Source: Saccharomonospora amisosensis (GTDB lineage Bacteria > Actinomycetota > Actinomycetes > Mycobacteriales > Pseudonocardiaceae). From it: a DNA stretch of 64,000 nucleotides. The notes below the pieces were generated by a model, which was given only the letters and a program-made list of their open reading frames with translations, ran no database searches and was not told where the DNA came from. The position numbers and the translations under genes were made by a program. The number at the start of each line of letters is the position of its first letter. The stretch's first letter is position 1. The stretch is from the NCBI RefSeq assembly GCF_011761185.1, contig NZ_JAAOYM010000001.1:1984001-2048000 (forward strand), read 5' to 3'. Positions 24,272 through 34,021 of the stretch are shown here, piece after piece.

Positions 24272-26035
24272 GTGGCACCTCCCGCCGGGCAGATCCGCCC
24301 GGGACGCTACCTCTCCTTCTTCTTGCTGATCATCGTCGCGCTGTACGCGCTGGTCTTCTTCACCGGCGGCGGAAAGCCGACCCCGAAGCTCGGGATCGAC
24401 CTGCAGGGCGGCACCAGGGTCACCCTGACCGCGCGCACCCCGGACGGCTCCGAGCCGAGCCGGGAGCAGTTGCAGCAGGCTCGCCAGATCATCGAGACGA
24501 GGGTCAACGGCATCGGCGTCAGCGGCGCGGAGGTGATTCTCGACGGCAGCAACGTCGTCATCACCGTCCCCGGTGACGAGGGTGAACAGGCCAAGACGCT
24601 GGGCCGCACCGCGAAACTCGGCTTCCGTCAGGTGATCACCGCGCAGCCGGCGGGGGTAGCCGCCGCGCCGCAGCCGCAACCTGAAGGCGGCCAGCAGGGT
24701 GGCGAGCAGAGCGACCAGGGGCAAGGCGACCAGGGGCAGCAGGGTAGCGAGCAGGCCAGCCAACCCCCGGCGACGGGGCAGAACGGTGGTGGCGCGGCTG
24801 CGGGCGACCCGGCTACCCGGCAGACCCAACCGCCCGGCGACGACGGAACCGACACCGGCGGCGGCAACCTTCAGGAGGAAACCGCCAAGGCCATTCAGGC
24901 CGCCAAGAAGGTGCGGCAGGACCCCGCGCTGGTGCCGGCCGATCCCACCGACCAGGCCGCCGCGCTGGCCGCGCAGCAGGCCCAGCAACAGGCGCTCACC
25001 AGCCTGGACTGCGGTGCCAAGGACCCACTCGTCGGCAATGACGACCCGAACCGGCCGCTGGTGACCTGCAACGAGGACGGCACCGAGAAGTACGTCCTCG
25101 GTCCGGTGTTCCTGCAGGGCACCCAGATCAGCGACGCCACCTCGACCTACGACAGCCAGCGTGGCGGCTGGGTCGTCAACCTTTCCTTCACCGGCGAGGG
25201 CGCCAAGATCTGGGGTGACTTCACCGCCGCCAACGTCAACCAGCGCGCGGCTTTCGTGCTGGACACCAAGGTGGTGTCGGCGCCGAACATCACCGAGGCG
25301 ATCCTCGGGGGCAACACCCAGATCACGGGGCAGTTCAGCCAGGAAGAGGCCAAGAACCTGGCCGACGTACTCAAGTACGGTTCGCTGCCGCTCTCGTTCG
25401 AGTCCAGCGACGCCACCACCGTCTCGGCGACACTGGGGCTGGCTTCGCTGCAGGCCGGGCTGATCGCGGGCGCGATCGGCATCGCGCTGGTGTTCGTGTA
25501 CTCGCTGTTCTACTACCGCATCCTCGGCGTACTGACGGTCCTCTCGCTGATCCTGTCCGGTGCGATCGTCTACGCGGTGCTCGTGCTGCTGGGCAGGTGG
25601 ATCGGCTTCACCCTGGACCTCGCGGGCGTGGCCGGGTTCATCGTCGCGATCGGTGTCACCGCCGACTCCTTCGTGGTCTACTTCGAGCGGCTCAAGGACG
25701 AGATGCGGGAGGGCCGCACGTTCCGCTCGGCCGTGCCGCGCGGGTGGATCAGGGCCCGCCGCACGATCCTGGCCTCCGACGCGATCCTGTTCCTGGCAGC
25801 CGCGGTGCTCTACATCCTCGCGGTGGGTGAGGTGAAGGGTTTCGCCTTCACCCTCGGGATGTCCACGGTGCTCGACCTCATCGTGGTGTTCCTGGTGACA
25901 CACCCGCTGGTGGCCATGGTGGCGAGGTCGAAACGGTTGTCCAGTCCATCGCTTTCCGGGCTGGGCGCCGTGCAGAAGATCGGAGCTGGTCGCCGCTCCA
26001 CCGCCAAACTCGGCTCAGCCGCGAAGGGGGCATGA
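24272..26035 (+). CDS. secD: Protein translocase subunit SecD
   Basis: Uses the proton-motive force to help pull secreted proteins across the membrane with SecF. The 587-residue protein has TM1 (about 11-30), the GIDLQGGTRV motif, a large extracytoplasmic P1 region and five C-terminal helices (about 385-560). A Gln/Gly/Pro-rich stretch of roughly 70 residues (about 125-200) interrupts P1 and has no counterpart I know in other phyla. The GTG start follows GAGGAG. secF starts 1 bp after the stop. Confidence 0.95.
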   Translation: MAPPAGQIRPGRYLSFFLLIIVALYALVFFTGGGKPTPKLGIDLQGGTRVTLTARTPDGSEPSREQLQQARQIIETRVNGIGVSGAEVILDGSNVVITVPGDEGEQAKTLGRTAKLGFRQVITAQPAGVAAAPQPQPEGGQQGGEQSDQGQGDQGQQGSEQASQPPATGQNGGGAAAGDPATRQTQPPGDDGTDTGGGNLQEETAKAIQAAKKVRQDPALVPADPTDQAAALAAQQAQQQALTSLDCGAKDPLVGNDDPNRPLVTCNEDGTEKYVLGPVFLQGTQISDATSTYDSQRGGWVVNLSFTGEGAKIWGDFTAANVNQRAAFVLDTKVVSAPNITEAILGGNTQITGQFSQEEAKNLADVLKYGSLPLSFESSDATTVSATLGLASLQAGLIAGAIGIALVFVYSLFYYRILGVLTVLSLILSGAIVYAVLVLLGRWIGFTLDLAGVAGFIVAIGVTADSFVVYFERLKDEMREGRTFRSAVPRGWIRARRTILASDAILFLAAAVLYILAVGEVKGFAFTLGMSTVLDLIVVFLVTHPLVAMVARSKRLSSPSLSGLGAVQKIGAGRRSTAKLGSAAKGA

Positions 26036-26036
26036 C

Positions 26037-27284
26037 GTGGACAACGACAACGCGAAGGCCACGGACGCCACCGGCGGCAGGCCCGCGGCCAAGAGTTCGA
26101 TGTCGGTGCTGCAGCGGCTGTACACCGGCACCGGGGCGTTCGACATCGTCGGCCACCGCAAGCGCTGGTTCGTCTTCTTCGGCGCGCTCGTGCTCGTCTG
26201 CGTCGCCTCGCTGGGATTCAAGGGCTTCAACCTGGGCATCGAGTTCCAGGGCGGCACCCAGATCCAGTTGCCCGCACGGGGCGCGGACGGCCAGATCACC
26301 CCTGACGAGGCCAAGCAGGTCTTCGCCGACGCGCTCGGCGAGCCCGCCTCCGAGGCCCAGCAGGTGGGTGTCGGCGACGCCGCCGCGATCCAGGTGCGCT
26401 CCAACGCGCTGGACACCGCTGAGGTGGCGAAGGTCAAGCAGGCGTTCTTCGAGCAGTTGCAGCCGCTGGGCGCTAGCGGCCAACCCAGCCAGCAGGTGAT
26501 CAGCGACAGCGCCGTGAGCGCGTCGTGGGGCGGGGAGATCTCCCGGCAGGCGCTGATCGCGCTCGCGGTGTTTCTCGTTCTCGTGACGGTCTTCTTGGTC
26601 ATCTACTTCGAGAAGTGGATGGCGGTCGCCGCGTTGGTGGCGTTGCTGCACGACATCCTCGTCACCGCGGGCGTGTACTCGCTGGTCGGCTTCGAGGTCA
26701 CCCCCGCCACCGTCATCGGCCTGCTGACGATCCTTGGTTTCTCGCTGTACGACACGGTCGTGGTGTTCGACAAGGTCAAGGAGAACACCAGGGGGCTGCT
26801 CAACCTGACAAGACGCACCTATCCCGAGGCCGCGAACCTCGCGCTGAACCAGACCCTGATGCGATCGATCAACACCACGATCATCGCGCTGCTGCCGGTG
26901 CTGGGCCTGCTGTTGATCGGCTACCTGCTACTGGGGTCCGGCACGTTGCAGGATCTCGGTCTGGTGCTGCTCACCGGCATGCTCGCCGGAGTGCTGTCCT
27001 CGGTGCTGCTGGCCACGCCGCTGCTGGTCGGGCTGAAGATGCGTGATCCGAGGTTCCAGCAGCAGGCCGAGCGCGTGTACGCCAGGCGCTCGGCTCAGGC
27101 TCGCAAGCTGGCCGCCGCCGAGGGCGAGGACCAGTTCGACGCGGGTGACGACGAGCAACTGGCCACCGAGTTGCGCAAGGAGCAGGCATACGCGGCCGCG
27201 GCCAGCGTCCCGGTGCGGCATCAGAAGGCCCAACCAAGGCGAGCCGGCGGCCGCCCGAGCGGGAAGCGCAAGAGCAGAAGGTGA
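26037..27284 (+). CDS. secF: Protein translocase subunit SecF
   Basis: The 415-residue partner of SecD has TM1 (about 43-62), GIEFQGGTQIQL, a periplasmic-side P4 domain and five further helices ending in a long basic, Gln/Lys-rich cytosolic tail (about 340-415). The conserved TILGFSLYDTVVVFDKVKEN is present. The stop overlaps apt (GTGA). Confidence 0.96.
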   Translation: MDNDNAKATDATGGRPAAKSSMSVLQRLYTGTGAFDIVGHRKRWFVFFGALVLVCVASLGFKGFNLGIEFQGGTQIQLPARGADGQITPDEAKQVFADALGEPASEAQQVGVGDAAAIQVRSNALDTAEVAKVKQAFFEQLQPLGASGQPSQQVISDSAVSASWGGEISRQALIALAVFLVLVTVFLVIYFEKWMAVAALVALLHDILVTAGVYSLVGFEVTPATVIGLLTILGFSLYDTVVVFDKVKENTRGLLNLTRRTYPEAANLALNQTLMRSINTTIIALLPVLGLLLIGYLLLGSGTLQDLGLVLLTGMLAGVLSSVLLATPLLVGLKMRDPRFQQQAERVYARRSAQARKLAAAEGEDQFDAGDDEQLATELRKEQAYAAAASVPVRHQKAQPRRAGGRPSGKRKSRR

Positions 27285-27808
27285 CGGCTACCACGCTCGA
27301 CGCCGCGCTCGACCTGATCGCGGAGATACCCGACTTCCCCGAACCCGGTGTGCTGTTTCGCGACCTCACCCCGCTGTTCGGCGACGCCGAGGCGTTCGCC
27401 GCGGTGATCGAAGCCCTCGGTGCGGCCGTCGGCTACGACGTGGACAGGCTGGTCGCCGTCGAGGCGCGCGGGTTCGTGCTCGCCGCGGCGCTCGGATACG
27501 CCCGGCGACTCGGGGTGGCGCTGGTGCGCAAGCCGGGCAAGCTGCCGAACGTGGCGGGCCGGGTGGACTACGCGCTGGAGTACGGGCAGGCCACGCTGGA
27601 ACTGCCCGTCGGCTCCGTGCACGAAGGCCAGCGGGTGGCAATCGTGGACGACGTGCTGGCCACCGGTGGCACCGTGGCGGCCACGGCGGAGCTGGTGCGC
27701 AGCGCGGGCGCGGTGGTCACCGGTGTGGCCGTGGTGCTCGAACTCGCCGATCTCGGCGCCAGGGAGCGGCTGCCGGGCTTGCCCGTGCACGCACTGCGCA
27801 CCGTGTGA
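27281..27808 (+). CDS. apt: Adenine phosphoribosyltransferase
   Basis: Salvages adenine to AMP using PRPP. The 175-residue protein has FPEPGVLFRDLTPLF, VEARGFVLAAALGYA and the PRPP loop VAIVDDVLATGGTVAAT. The GTG start overlaps the secF stop. The order secF-apt-rel is conserved in actinobacteria; rel follows after a 120-bp gap. Confidence 0.95.
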   Translation: MTATTLDAALDLIAEIPDFPEPGVLFRDLTPLFGDAEAFAAVIEALGAAVGYDVDRLVAVEARGFVLAAALGYARRLGVALVRKPGKLPNVAGRVDYALEYGQATLELPVGSVHEGQRVAIVDDVLATGGTVAATAELVRSAGAVVTGVAVVLELADLGARERLPGLPVHALRTV

Positions 27809-27928
27809 CCACGGCGAGCGGTCCCGTTCCACCCGTTGGAACCACCGTTCGGGCGCCCGCGGGCATTGATCGGCCCGCCCTCGCGTTACGCTTGGTGTCT
27901 AGAACCGCGCGAGGAGCTGGAGGTGCGG

Positions 27929-30274
27929 GTGAGCCAGGAACTCGATTCCGTGGTCACAGCCCGGGCTGACGCCGACGCGCCCGCGCGAGCCGGCCAACCC
28001 GGCGCCATCACCCGGGCGCCGTCGGCTACCCGACGGGTGCGGGCCCGGCTTGCCCGCCGGATCACCGCGCAGCGGCCCGCCTCGGTCAAGCAGGTGCTCG
28101 AACCGCTGGCCGCCATCCATCGCGAGCTGCATCCCGGTGCCGACATGGCGCTGCTGCAGCGCGCCTACGACGTGGCGGAGGAGCTGCACCGCCACCAGCG
28201 CCGCAAGTCCGGCGACCCCTACATCACCCACCCGCTCGCCGTGGCGACGATCCTCGCCGAGCTGGGCATGGACACCACCACGTTGGTCGCGGCGCTGCTG
28301 CACGACACGGTGGAGGACACCGGCTACTCGCTGGATCGGCTTGGCACCGATTTCGGCGAGAAGGTCGCGCAGCTCGTGGACGGTGTCACCAAGCTGGACA
28401 AGGTGAAGCTGGGCACCGCGGCGGAGGCCGAGACCATCCGCAAGATGGTCATCGCGATGGCCCGCGACCCGAGGGTGCTGGTCATCAAGCTGGCCGACCG
28501 GCTGCACAACATGCGCACCATGCGGTTCCTGCCGCCGGAGAAGCAGGCCCGCAAGGCCAAGGAGACGCTGGAGGTGCTCGCTCCGCTCGCTCATCGTCTC
28601 GGCATGGCGACGGTGAAGTGGGAACTGGAGGACCTCGCGTTCGCGATACTGCAGCCGAAAAAGTACGACGAGATCGTGCGCCTCGTCGCCGACCGGGCGC
28701 CGTCTCGCGACACCTACCTGCGGTGGGTGATCGGTGAGTTGACCAAGCAGCTGGAGTCCTCACGGATCAACGCGAAGGTGGAGGGCAGGCCCAAGCACTA
28801 CTACTCGATCCACCAGAAGATGATCGTGCGCGGCCGCGACCTTGACGACATCCACGACCTGGTGGGTGTGCGCATCCTCGTGGAGGACGTCCGCGACTGC
28901 TACGCGGCGATGGGAGTCGTGCACGCGCTGTGGCAGCCGATGCCGGGCCGGTTCAAGGACTACATCGCCCAGCCCAGGTTCGGCGTGTACCAGTCGCTGC
29001 ACACCACGGTCATCGGTCCGGACGGCAAACCGCTCGAGGTGCAGATCCGCACCCACGAGATGCACCGCACCGCCGAGTACGGGATCGCCGCGCACTGGCG
29101 GTACAAGGAAAGCCGGGGCACCCACGGGCACAACCCCGCCAACGCCGTCGACATCGACGAGATGGCGTGGATGCGGCAACTGCTCGACTGGCAGCGGGAG
29201 GCGGCCGACCCGGGAGAGTTCCTCGAGTCGTTGCGCTACGACCTGGCGACCAGGGAGATCTTCGTCTTCACGCCCAAGGGCGACGTGGTGACGCTACCGG
29301 TGGGGTCGACACCGGTGGACTTCGCCTACGCGGTGCACACGGAGGTGGGACACCGCTGTATCGGCGCCCGCGTCAACGGCAGGCTCGTCGCACTGGAGCG
29401 CAAGCTGGAGAACGGTGAGGTCGTCGAGATCTTCACCTCCAAGGCGGAGGGCGCTGGTCCCAGCCGCGACTGGTTGTCGTTCGCCGGTTCGCCGAAGGCG
29501 CGTGCCAAGATCCGGCAGTGGTTCGCCAAGGAGCGCCGCGACGAGGCGATCGAGGCGGGCAAGGAGGCGATCACCAAGGAGGTTCGCAAGGTCGGGCTGC
29601 CGCTGCAGCGGCTGGTGTCCGCCGACTCGATGGGGGCGGTGGCCAAGGAGCTTCGGCACGCCGACATCAGCTCGTTGTACGCGGCGGTCGGTGAGGGCCA
29701 CGCCGGCGCCAAACACGTCGTGCAGCGGTTGGTGGCGTTGATCGGCGGTGTCGAGGAGGCCGAGGAGGAACTCGCCGAGCGAGCCACTCCCTCCACGGTG
29801 ACCCGAAGGCGTGGCTCCGGCGATGTCGGCGTCGTCGTCAAGGGGCACAGCGACATCTGGACCAAGCTGGCGCGCTGCTGCACCCCGGTCCCCGGTGACG
29901 AGATCCTGGGTTTCGTCACGCGCGGCGGCGGGGTGAGCGTGCACCGCACCGACTGCACCAACGCCGAGGACCTGCACCGGCAGCCGGAGCGCCTGGTGGA
30001 GGTGGAGTGGGCGCCATCGGAGTCGTCGGTGTTCCTCGTCGCCATCCAGGTGGAGGCGCTGGACCGGCACCGGCTGCTGTCCGACATCACCAAGGTGCTC
30101 GCCGACGAGCGGGTGAACATCCTGTCGGCCTCGGTAACCACCTCGCGCGACCGGGTGGCCGTCAGCCGGTTCAGCTTCGAGATGGGCGACCCCAAGCACC
30201 TCGGCCACGTGCTCAAGGTGGTGCGCAACGTCGAGGGCGTCTACGACGTGTACCGGGTCACCTCCGCCGCCTGA
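27929..30274 (+). CDS. rel: Bifunctional (p)ppGpp synthetase/hydrolase (Rel)
   Basis: Makes and degrades the stringent-response alarmone. The 781-residue protein has the HD hydrolase domain ([18 protein letters not shown], about 90-240), the synthetase domain ([43 protein letters not shown], about 300-430), TGS (about 455-515) and a C-terminal ACT domain. Both catalytic sites look intact. The GTG at 27929 is chosen because GGAGG lies 6 bp upstream. A possible -10 (TACGCT, 27887-27892) lies in the gap after apt. Confidence 0.97.
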   Translation: MSQELDSVVTARADADAPARAGQPGAITRAPSATRRVRARLARRITAQRPASVKQVLEPLAAIHRELHPGADMALLQRAYDVAEELHRHQRRKSGDPYITHPLAVATILAELGMDTTTLVAALLHDTVEDTGYSLDRLGTDFGEKVAQLVDGVTKLDKVKLGTAAEAETIRKMVIAMARDPRVLVIKLADRLHNMRTMRFLPPEKQARKAKETLEVLAPLAHRLGMATVKWELEDLAFAILQPKKYDEIVRLVADRAPSRDTYLRWVIGELTKQLESSRINAKVEGRPKHYYSIHQKMIVRGRDLDDIHDLVGVRILVEDVRDCYAAMGVVHALWQPMPGRFKDYIAQPRFGVYQSLHTTVIGPDGKPLEVQIRTHEMHRTAEYGIAAHWRYKESRGTHGHNPANAVDIDEMAWMRQLLDWQREAADPGEFLESLRYDLATREIFVFTPKGDVVTLPVGSTPVDFAYAVHTEVGHRCIGARVNGRLVALERKLENGEVVEIFTSKAEGAGPSRDWLSFAGSPKARAKIRQWFAKERRDEAIEAGKEAITKEVRKVGLPLQRLVSADSMGAVAKELRHADISSLYAAVGEGHAGAKHVVQRLVALIGGVEEAEEELAERATPSTVTRRRGSGDVGVVVKGHSDIWTKLARCCTPVPGDEILGFVTRGGGVSVHRTDCTNAEDLHRQPERLVEVEWAPSESSVFLVAIQVEALDRHRLLSDITKVLADERVNILSASVTTSRDRVAVSRFSFEMGDPKHLGHVLKVVRNVEGVYDVYRVTSAA

Positions 30275-30304
30275 GGCTGTCGCCCGCCGCTAGGGTGGGC
30301 GATC

Positions 30305-31084
30305 ATGACGGACGGGATCGAGTTCGACCGACACGGCGAGGTCGCCAGGCTCACCCTCGCGCGGCCGGACAAGATGAACGCCGTCAGCTACAGCATGTGG
30401 TCGGCGATCCCCGAGATCGTCGCCGAGGTCGAGGCCGACGCGCGTGTGAAGGTGCTGGTGCTGACGGGCGCGGGCGGCGACTTCTCCGCGGGTGCCGATA
30501 TCGGCGAGTTCGGTGACCTGCGGTCGACGGCCGAAGGCGCGGCGACCTACGACAGGGCCGTCGAGGGCGCGGTCAGGGCACTGTCGGGGATGCGCAAGCC
30601 CAGCGTCGCGATGATCAGGGGAAACTGCATCGGTGGTGGCTGCCAGCTCAGCGTGGCCAGCGATTTCCGCTTCGCCGAGCGCGGCGCCCGGTTCGGTATC
30701 ACCCCGGCCAAGCTCGGCATCGTCTACGACTTCACCTCAACCCGCGCGCTCGTCGCGCTGGTCGGCCCTGCAAACGCGCGGTACTTCCTGCTGTCGGGGC
30801 AGCTCGTGGACGCCACCAGGGCCAGGGAGATCGGCCTGGTCAACGACGTGTTCGCCCCCGAGGAACTCGAGACGGCCACCATGGAGTTCGCGCACACGCT
30901 GTGTTCGCGTTCGCAGGCCTCGATCAGGGGCATGAACCGCATCATCGAGAAGATCCTCGCCGGGCAGCAGGAAAGCGACGCCGAGGTGGAACACATCCGG
31001 CGCGAGGCCATCCACGGGGAGGACTACGCCGAGGGCGTCGCCGCGTTCCTGCAGCGCCGCCCGCCCCGCTTCACCTACCGCTGA
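30305..31084 (+). CDS. Enoyl-CoA hydratase/isomerase family protein
   Basis: The 259-residue crotonase-fold protein shows the oxyanion-hole segments GAGGDFSAGADIGEF and MIRGNCIGGGCQLSVASDFRFA. It has a typical C-terminal trimerisation helix. The substrate is not predictable. TAGGGT (30291-30296) lies 8 bp upstream of the ATG inside a small hairpin, and there is no Shine-Dalgarno, so it may be leaderless. It converges with the aminotransferase gene with a 12-bp gap. Confidence 0.88.
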   Translation: MTDGIEFDRHGEVARLTLARPDKMNAVSYSMWSAIPEIVAEVEADARVKVLVLTGAGGDFSAGADIGEFGDLRSTAEGAATYDRAVEGAVRALSGMRKPSVAMIRGNCIGGGCQLSVASDFRFAERGARFGITPAKLGIVYDFTSTRALVALVGPANARYFLLSGQLVDATRAREIGLVNDVFAPEELETATMEFAHTLCSRSQASIRGMNRIIEKILAGQQESDAEVEHIRREAIHGEDYAEGVAAFLQRRPPRFTYR

Positions 31085-31096
31085 GCGGCAGGCGGA

Positions 31097-31921
31097 TCAC
31101 ACCGGTTCGTACGGCGTCGAGTCGTACGCCTGGGCCAGCATCGACATGGCACCGGTGGTGTCGGTGGAAAACGCCATGTCGTCGATGCCCGTGACGGGCA
31201 CGACCGGGCCGCCCGCGTTGCACACGAACGCCCCGCGCATGCTCGTCACGTCCGCCAGCGGCACCGGCCGGGTCCGGGTGGCCACGCCGAGGCGGGCGAG
31301 CGCCTCGGTGAGCAACCGCTGGGTGACCCCGGCCAGCGCGGGCGCTTCCGGCCACACAATGGCGGCGCTCCCGCCGCCAGTGCCGCCAGTGTCGCCAGTG
31401 TCGCTGTCGAGGAACCCGATGTTGCGAATCGACGTCTCCGACACCCGACCGTGGGCGGTCACGAACAGCGCGTCGTCGAAACCGGCCAGCCTGGCCTGCC
31501 TGGCGTGGTGGTGCAGGTCGAACGTGCCGACGTGCTTCACCTCGGGAAGCGTCCGTTCGTGGCGCACCGACCGCAGCCGCACCGCGGTGGCAGGCGCCGC
31601 GCTCGGCGGCCTGACCGTCACGAGCACCTCCGTGGAGCCGCCCGCCGGATCGCCGAGCACCGCGACTCGCGCGGTGACGGCACCGGTCCGAGCCCCCGCC
31701 GCCGTGACCGCCCGCCGCAGATAGTCACGGACGACCTCGACGTCGAGGTCGGTACCGAACAGCACCCGGTTGCCGTGCGCGAGCCGGTCCAGGTGCGCGC
31801 CGAGGCCGCGCACGCGGCCGTCGCGCACCAGCATCGACGTGAAGTGACCGTAGTTGCCCGCCAGCAGCACCGCGAGCCGTTCCGGCGCCGCGGGTGACCC
31901 GTTGAGGTGGGCGAGGCGCAC
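31097..31921 (-). CDS. Class IV aminotransferase (aminodeoxychorismate lyase/BCAT fold)
   Basis: The 274-residue PLP enzyme of fold type IV has the N-terminal lid (YGHFTSMLVRDGRVRGLGAHLDRL), the PLP lysine in LPEVKHVGTFDL and the phosphate-binding loop GRVSETSIRNIGFL. Members include PabC, D-alanine and branched-chain aminotransferases; the length and divergence suit a PabC-like lyase but this is not certain. The start is ATG at 31921. It is followed on the minus strand by nothing co-directional and preceded by the cyclophilin gene, 6 bp upstream. Confidence 0.8.
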   Translation of the reverse strand: MRLAHLNGSPAAPERLAVLLAGNYGHFTSMLVRDGRVRGLGAHLDRLAHGNRVLFGTDLDVEVVRDYLRRAVTAAGARTGAVTARVAVLGDPAGGSTEVLVTVRPPSAAPATAVRLRSVRHERTLPEVKHVGTFDLHHHARQARLAGFDDALFVTAHGRVSETSIRNIGFLDSDTGDTGGTGGGSAAIVWPEAPALAGVTQRLLTEALARLGVATRTRPVPLADVTSMRGAFVCNAGGPVVPVTGIDDMAFSTDTTGAMSMLAQAYDSTPYEPV

Positions 31922-31927
31922 CGACGG

Positions 31928-32776
31928 TCAGGATTTCACGACGACGTCGGTGAAGGTCACGTCCATGTTGGGTTTGCCGCCACCGGGTTGCGGGTCGAAG
32001 CTGCCGTCGTGACCGGCGCGGGCCACCTTGTCGATCACCTTGAGGCCCTCGTCGGTGATGGTGCCGAACACCGTGTAGTCCGGGGAGAGCGCGGCGTCGC
32101 CGTACACCATGAAGAACTGGCCGCCCCCGGTGTTCGGGGCGCCCGTGTTGGCCATGGCCAGGATGCCGCGGCCGTAGCTGAGCCCTTCGAACAGTTCGTC
32201 GGGGACGGTGTAGCCGGGTCCTCCGCTGCCGGAGCCCGTCGGGTCACCGCACTGCAGCATCTGCAGGCCCTGCGTGCCGATGCGGTGGCAGGTGCTGTCG
32301 GTGTAGTAGCCCTGCTGCGCCAGGCTGACAAAGCTGTTGACGGTGCACGGCGCCAGCGACCTGTCCAGTTCGAGCGGGATGTCGCCTGCCGTGCTCTTCA
32401 GGGTCACCTTGACCGTGCCCTTGGACGGCACCGCCTCGGCCTTCGGTTTGTCGACCGGCTTGGCCGCCTCGCCGGAGGAGGGGTAATCGCATGTGGTCGG
32501 GTTGGGCAGCGGCTGCGGCCGTTTCGGCGCGGCGACGCGCTGGGTCGGGATGTTGATGTCTTGGGTGGCCGGCGAGCTCGACGACGGTGCGTTGGCCTGC
32601 GCGTTGTCGTCACCACGCGTCACCAGGATCAGGACCAGGCCTGCGACGACGACCACGGCACCCACGGTGACGCCGACCCCGATGATCCTGCGCCGCCTCG
32701 CCCGTTCGGCCCTGCGTGCGAGCTGCCGCTCCAGCTTGCGCTTCGCGGCCTCCCGGCGCTGCTGGTTGGTCGCCAC
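31928..32776 (-). CDS. Membrane-anchored cyclophilin-type peptidyl-prolyl isomerase
   Basis: The 282-residue protein has a basic coiled N-terminus (NQQRREAAKRKLERQLARRAERARRRR), one transmembrane helix (about 32-53), a Ser/Pro-rich linker and a cyclophilin domain (about 120-282). The cyclophilin domain carries TCHRIGTQGLQMLQCGDP, GGGQFFMVYGD and YTVFGTITDEG. It would speed proline isomerisation on the extracytoplasmic side. The GTG at 32776 is chosen because GGGAGG lies upstream; a longer frame reaches 32833 without a ribosome-binding site. A possible -10 TAGACT lies at 32826-32821 on the minus strand. Confidence 0.9.
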   Translation of the reverse strand: MATNQQRREAAKRKLERQLARRAERARRRRIIGVGVTVGAVVVVAGLVLILVTRGDDNAQANAPSSSSPATQDINIPTQRVAAPKRPQPLPNPTTCDYPSSGEAAKPVDKPKAEAVPSKGTVKVTLKSTAGDIPLELDRSLAPCTVNSFVSLAQQGYYTDSTCHRIGTQGLQMLQCGDPTGSGSGGPGYTVPDELFEGLSYGRGILAMANTGAPNTGGGQFFMVYGDAALSPDYTVFGTITDEGLKVIDKVARAGHDGSFDPQPGGGKPNMDVTFTDVVVKS

Positions 32777-32872
32777 CTGCCCTCCCGCAATTGTCTCGAC
32801 GGACCCGCTGCCGTGGCGGCAGTCTATGGGCACTGTCTGTGAGAACCCCGTACAGGGGCCGCTAGGCTGATC

Positions 32873-32878
32873 CGCACC
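32873..32878 (+). promoter_or_regulatory. Probable -10 for the small ORF and membrane gene
   Basis: TAGGCT lies 21 bp upstream of the GTG at 32900, with AGGAGGAGG in between, which gives a normal short leader. Confidence 0.4.
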
Positions 32879-32899
32879 CAGCCGCCAGGAGGAGGTTTC

Positions 32900-33010
32900 G
32901 TGCTCGTCGTCGGGTTCGGTGTCGGCGCGTGGCGATCGGACCGCCGGCTGCTCGCCGCTGGGCGGCAGCTGGCGAACTCGGCCGCGACCGGGGGTCGCGA
33001 TGACGGGTGA
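32900..33010 (+). CDS. Small 36-residue ORF with a strong ribosome-binding site
   Basis: GTG 32900 follows AGGAGGAGG (32887-32895) and opens a 36-codon frame. The product starts MLVVGFGVGAWRSDRR, with a hydrophobic N-terminus. It ends at TGA 33008-33010, overlapping the start of the next gene (ATG 33000) in another frame. It may be a leader peptide that couples translation to the membrane protein, or a small membrane protein. No homologue is recognised. Confidence 0.45.
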   Translation: MLVVGFGVGAWRSDRRLLAAGRQLANSAATGGRDDG

Positions 33011-33671
33011 GCCGCGACCGGCGGAACCGTCACCCGCGCCGCGGCCGGAGCGGATCGCGCTCTACGGCGACGATCCGAAGCTGCGCCGTCGCAGGGCGAT
33101 CTCCGGGCTCGTCGGTGTCGTGATCTTCGGCGCCGCGTTCGGCGGGGTGGCGGGCCTGCTCGGCGGGCAGCTCGTCGGTCTGTCGGTGGCCGCGGTCGTG
33201 GCGCTACCACTGCTGTACCTGGTGGCGTACAACTCGCGGCGGCGGCTCTGGCTGGAGGGCAACACCGTGCTGGTGCGCACCTTCCGGACGCGCCGTGTCG
33301 ATCTCGTCACGGCCTCGGCGATCGACCTGCTGGTCACCGACGTGCGCGGCACCCGCACGGTGAGCCTGCTGGTGAACTCGGGCAGGCGGGGTCGCGCCGT
33401 CAAGATCGACGTCGCTGTCTACGCGGGCACCGGGGGGCGAGAACTGGGCATTCTCGCGCTGCGCGGGCTCGCCGACGCCGTGGTGAACAACACCAGCGCC
33501 AACGGGATCGTGTTCTCGCAGTTGCTGGTGGCGCAGTTGCGCGCGGAGGCGCGCGGTGACGCCGCCGCGGACCGGCCACTGTACCGGCTGGCTTCCGCCG
33601 CACCGGCCGGAAAGCTGGCGCAGCGGTTCAGCATGGACGCGGTCAGCCGGTTCGTCGCGAGTCTGGAGTAG
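33000..33671 (+). CDS. Two-TM membrane protein with a beta-rich (PH-like) cytosolic region
   Basis: The 223-residue protein has a Pro-rich N-terminus, two adjacent hydrophobic segments (about 37-57 and 60-80) and a beta-strand-rich region (RRRLWLEGNTVLVRTFRTRRVDLVTASAIDL). That region resembles bacterial PH-like membrane proteins. The function is unknown. The ATG at 33000 has only a weak ribosome-binding site and overlaps the small ORF at 32900. The 3' end overlaps the opposing small coiled-coil gene by 29 bp. Confidence 0.65.
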   Translation: MTGEPRPAEPSPAPRPERIALYGDDPKLRRRRAISGLVGVVIFGAAFGGVAGLLGGQLVGLSVAAVVALPLLYLVAYNSRRRLWLEGNTVLVRTFRTRRVDLVTASAIDLLVTDVRGTRTVSLLVNSGRRGRAVKIDVAVYAGTGGRELGILALRGLADAVVNNTSANGIVFSQLLVAQLRAEARGDAAADRPLYRLASAAPAGKLAQRFSMDAVSRFVASLE

Positions 33672-33933
33672 TGGCCGCGGTGACGGCCGCCGCGTCGAGC
33701 CGCCGTTCGATGGCGCTCAGTTGCCGCCGCATACCTTCCAACTGGTGGATGATCTCGGGTAGTTCCCCTGCGGCGAACGTGCTGAGGCGTTCCAGTTGCC
33801 GTCCGGTCTCGGTGAGTTCGCCGAGCAGCGCGGCGATCCTCGGGAGCGCCGCGACCGCCGAGCGAACGGAACAGCCCGCGCGGCGGGCGGTCGCGAGCGC
33901 GGCGCGCGGGTGTGTCAACGCTGAGCCGTGCAT
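33643..33933 (-). CDS. Small coiled-coil protein
   Basis: The 96-residue product is mostly helical. Heptad-like stretches run through IAALLGELTETGRQLERLSTFAAGELPEIIHQLEGMRRQLSAIERRLDAAA. No catalytic motif is seen and no family is recognised; it may be a scaffold or a phasin-like helper. The ATG at 33933 follows AGGAGGGG on the minus strand. The 3' end overlaps the convergent membrane-protein gene. Confidence 0.6.
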   Translation of the reverse strand: MHGSALTHPRAALATARRAGCSVRSAVAALPRIAALLGELTETGRQLERLSTFAAGELPEIIHQLEGMRRQLSAIERRLDAAAVTAATTPDSRRTG

Positions 33934-34021
33934 GACCCCTCCTGGCTCGATGTCCGGCCAACTTCGTACCCCACGAGCGCCCTCGCCGCCGTCTCGGGGC
34001 ATGTACCTGGGAAGACTGTGA

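Noticed and set aside
24245-25903. 552-residue minus-strand frame
   Set aside because: Antisense shadow of secD, rich in Arg/Gly/His without motifs.
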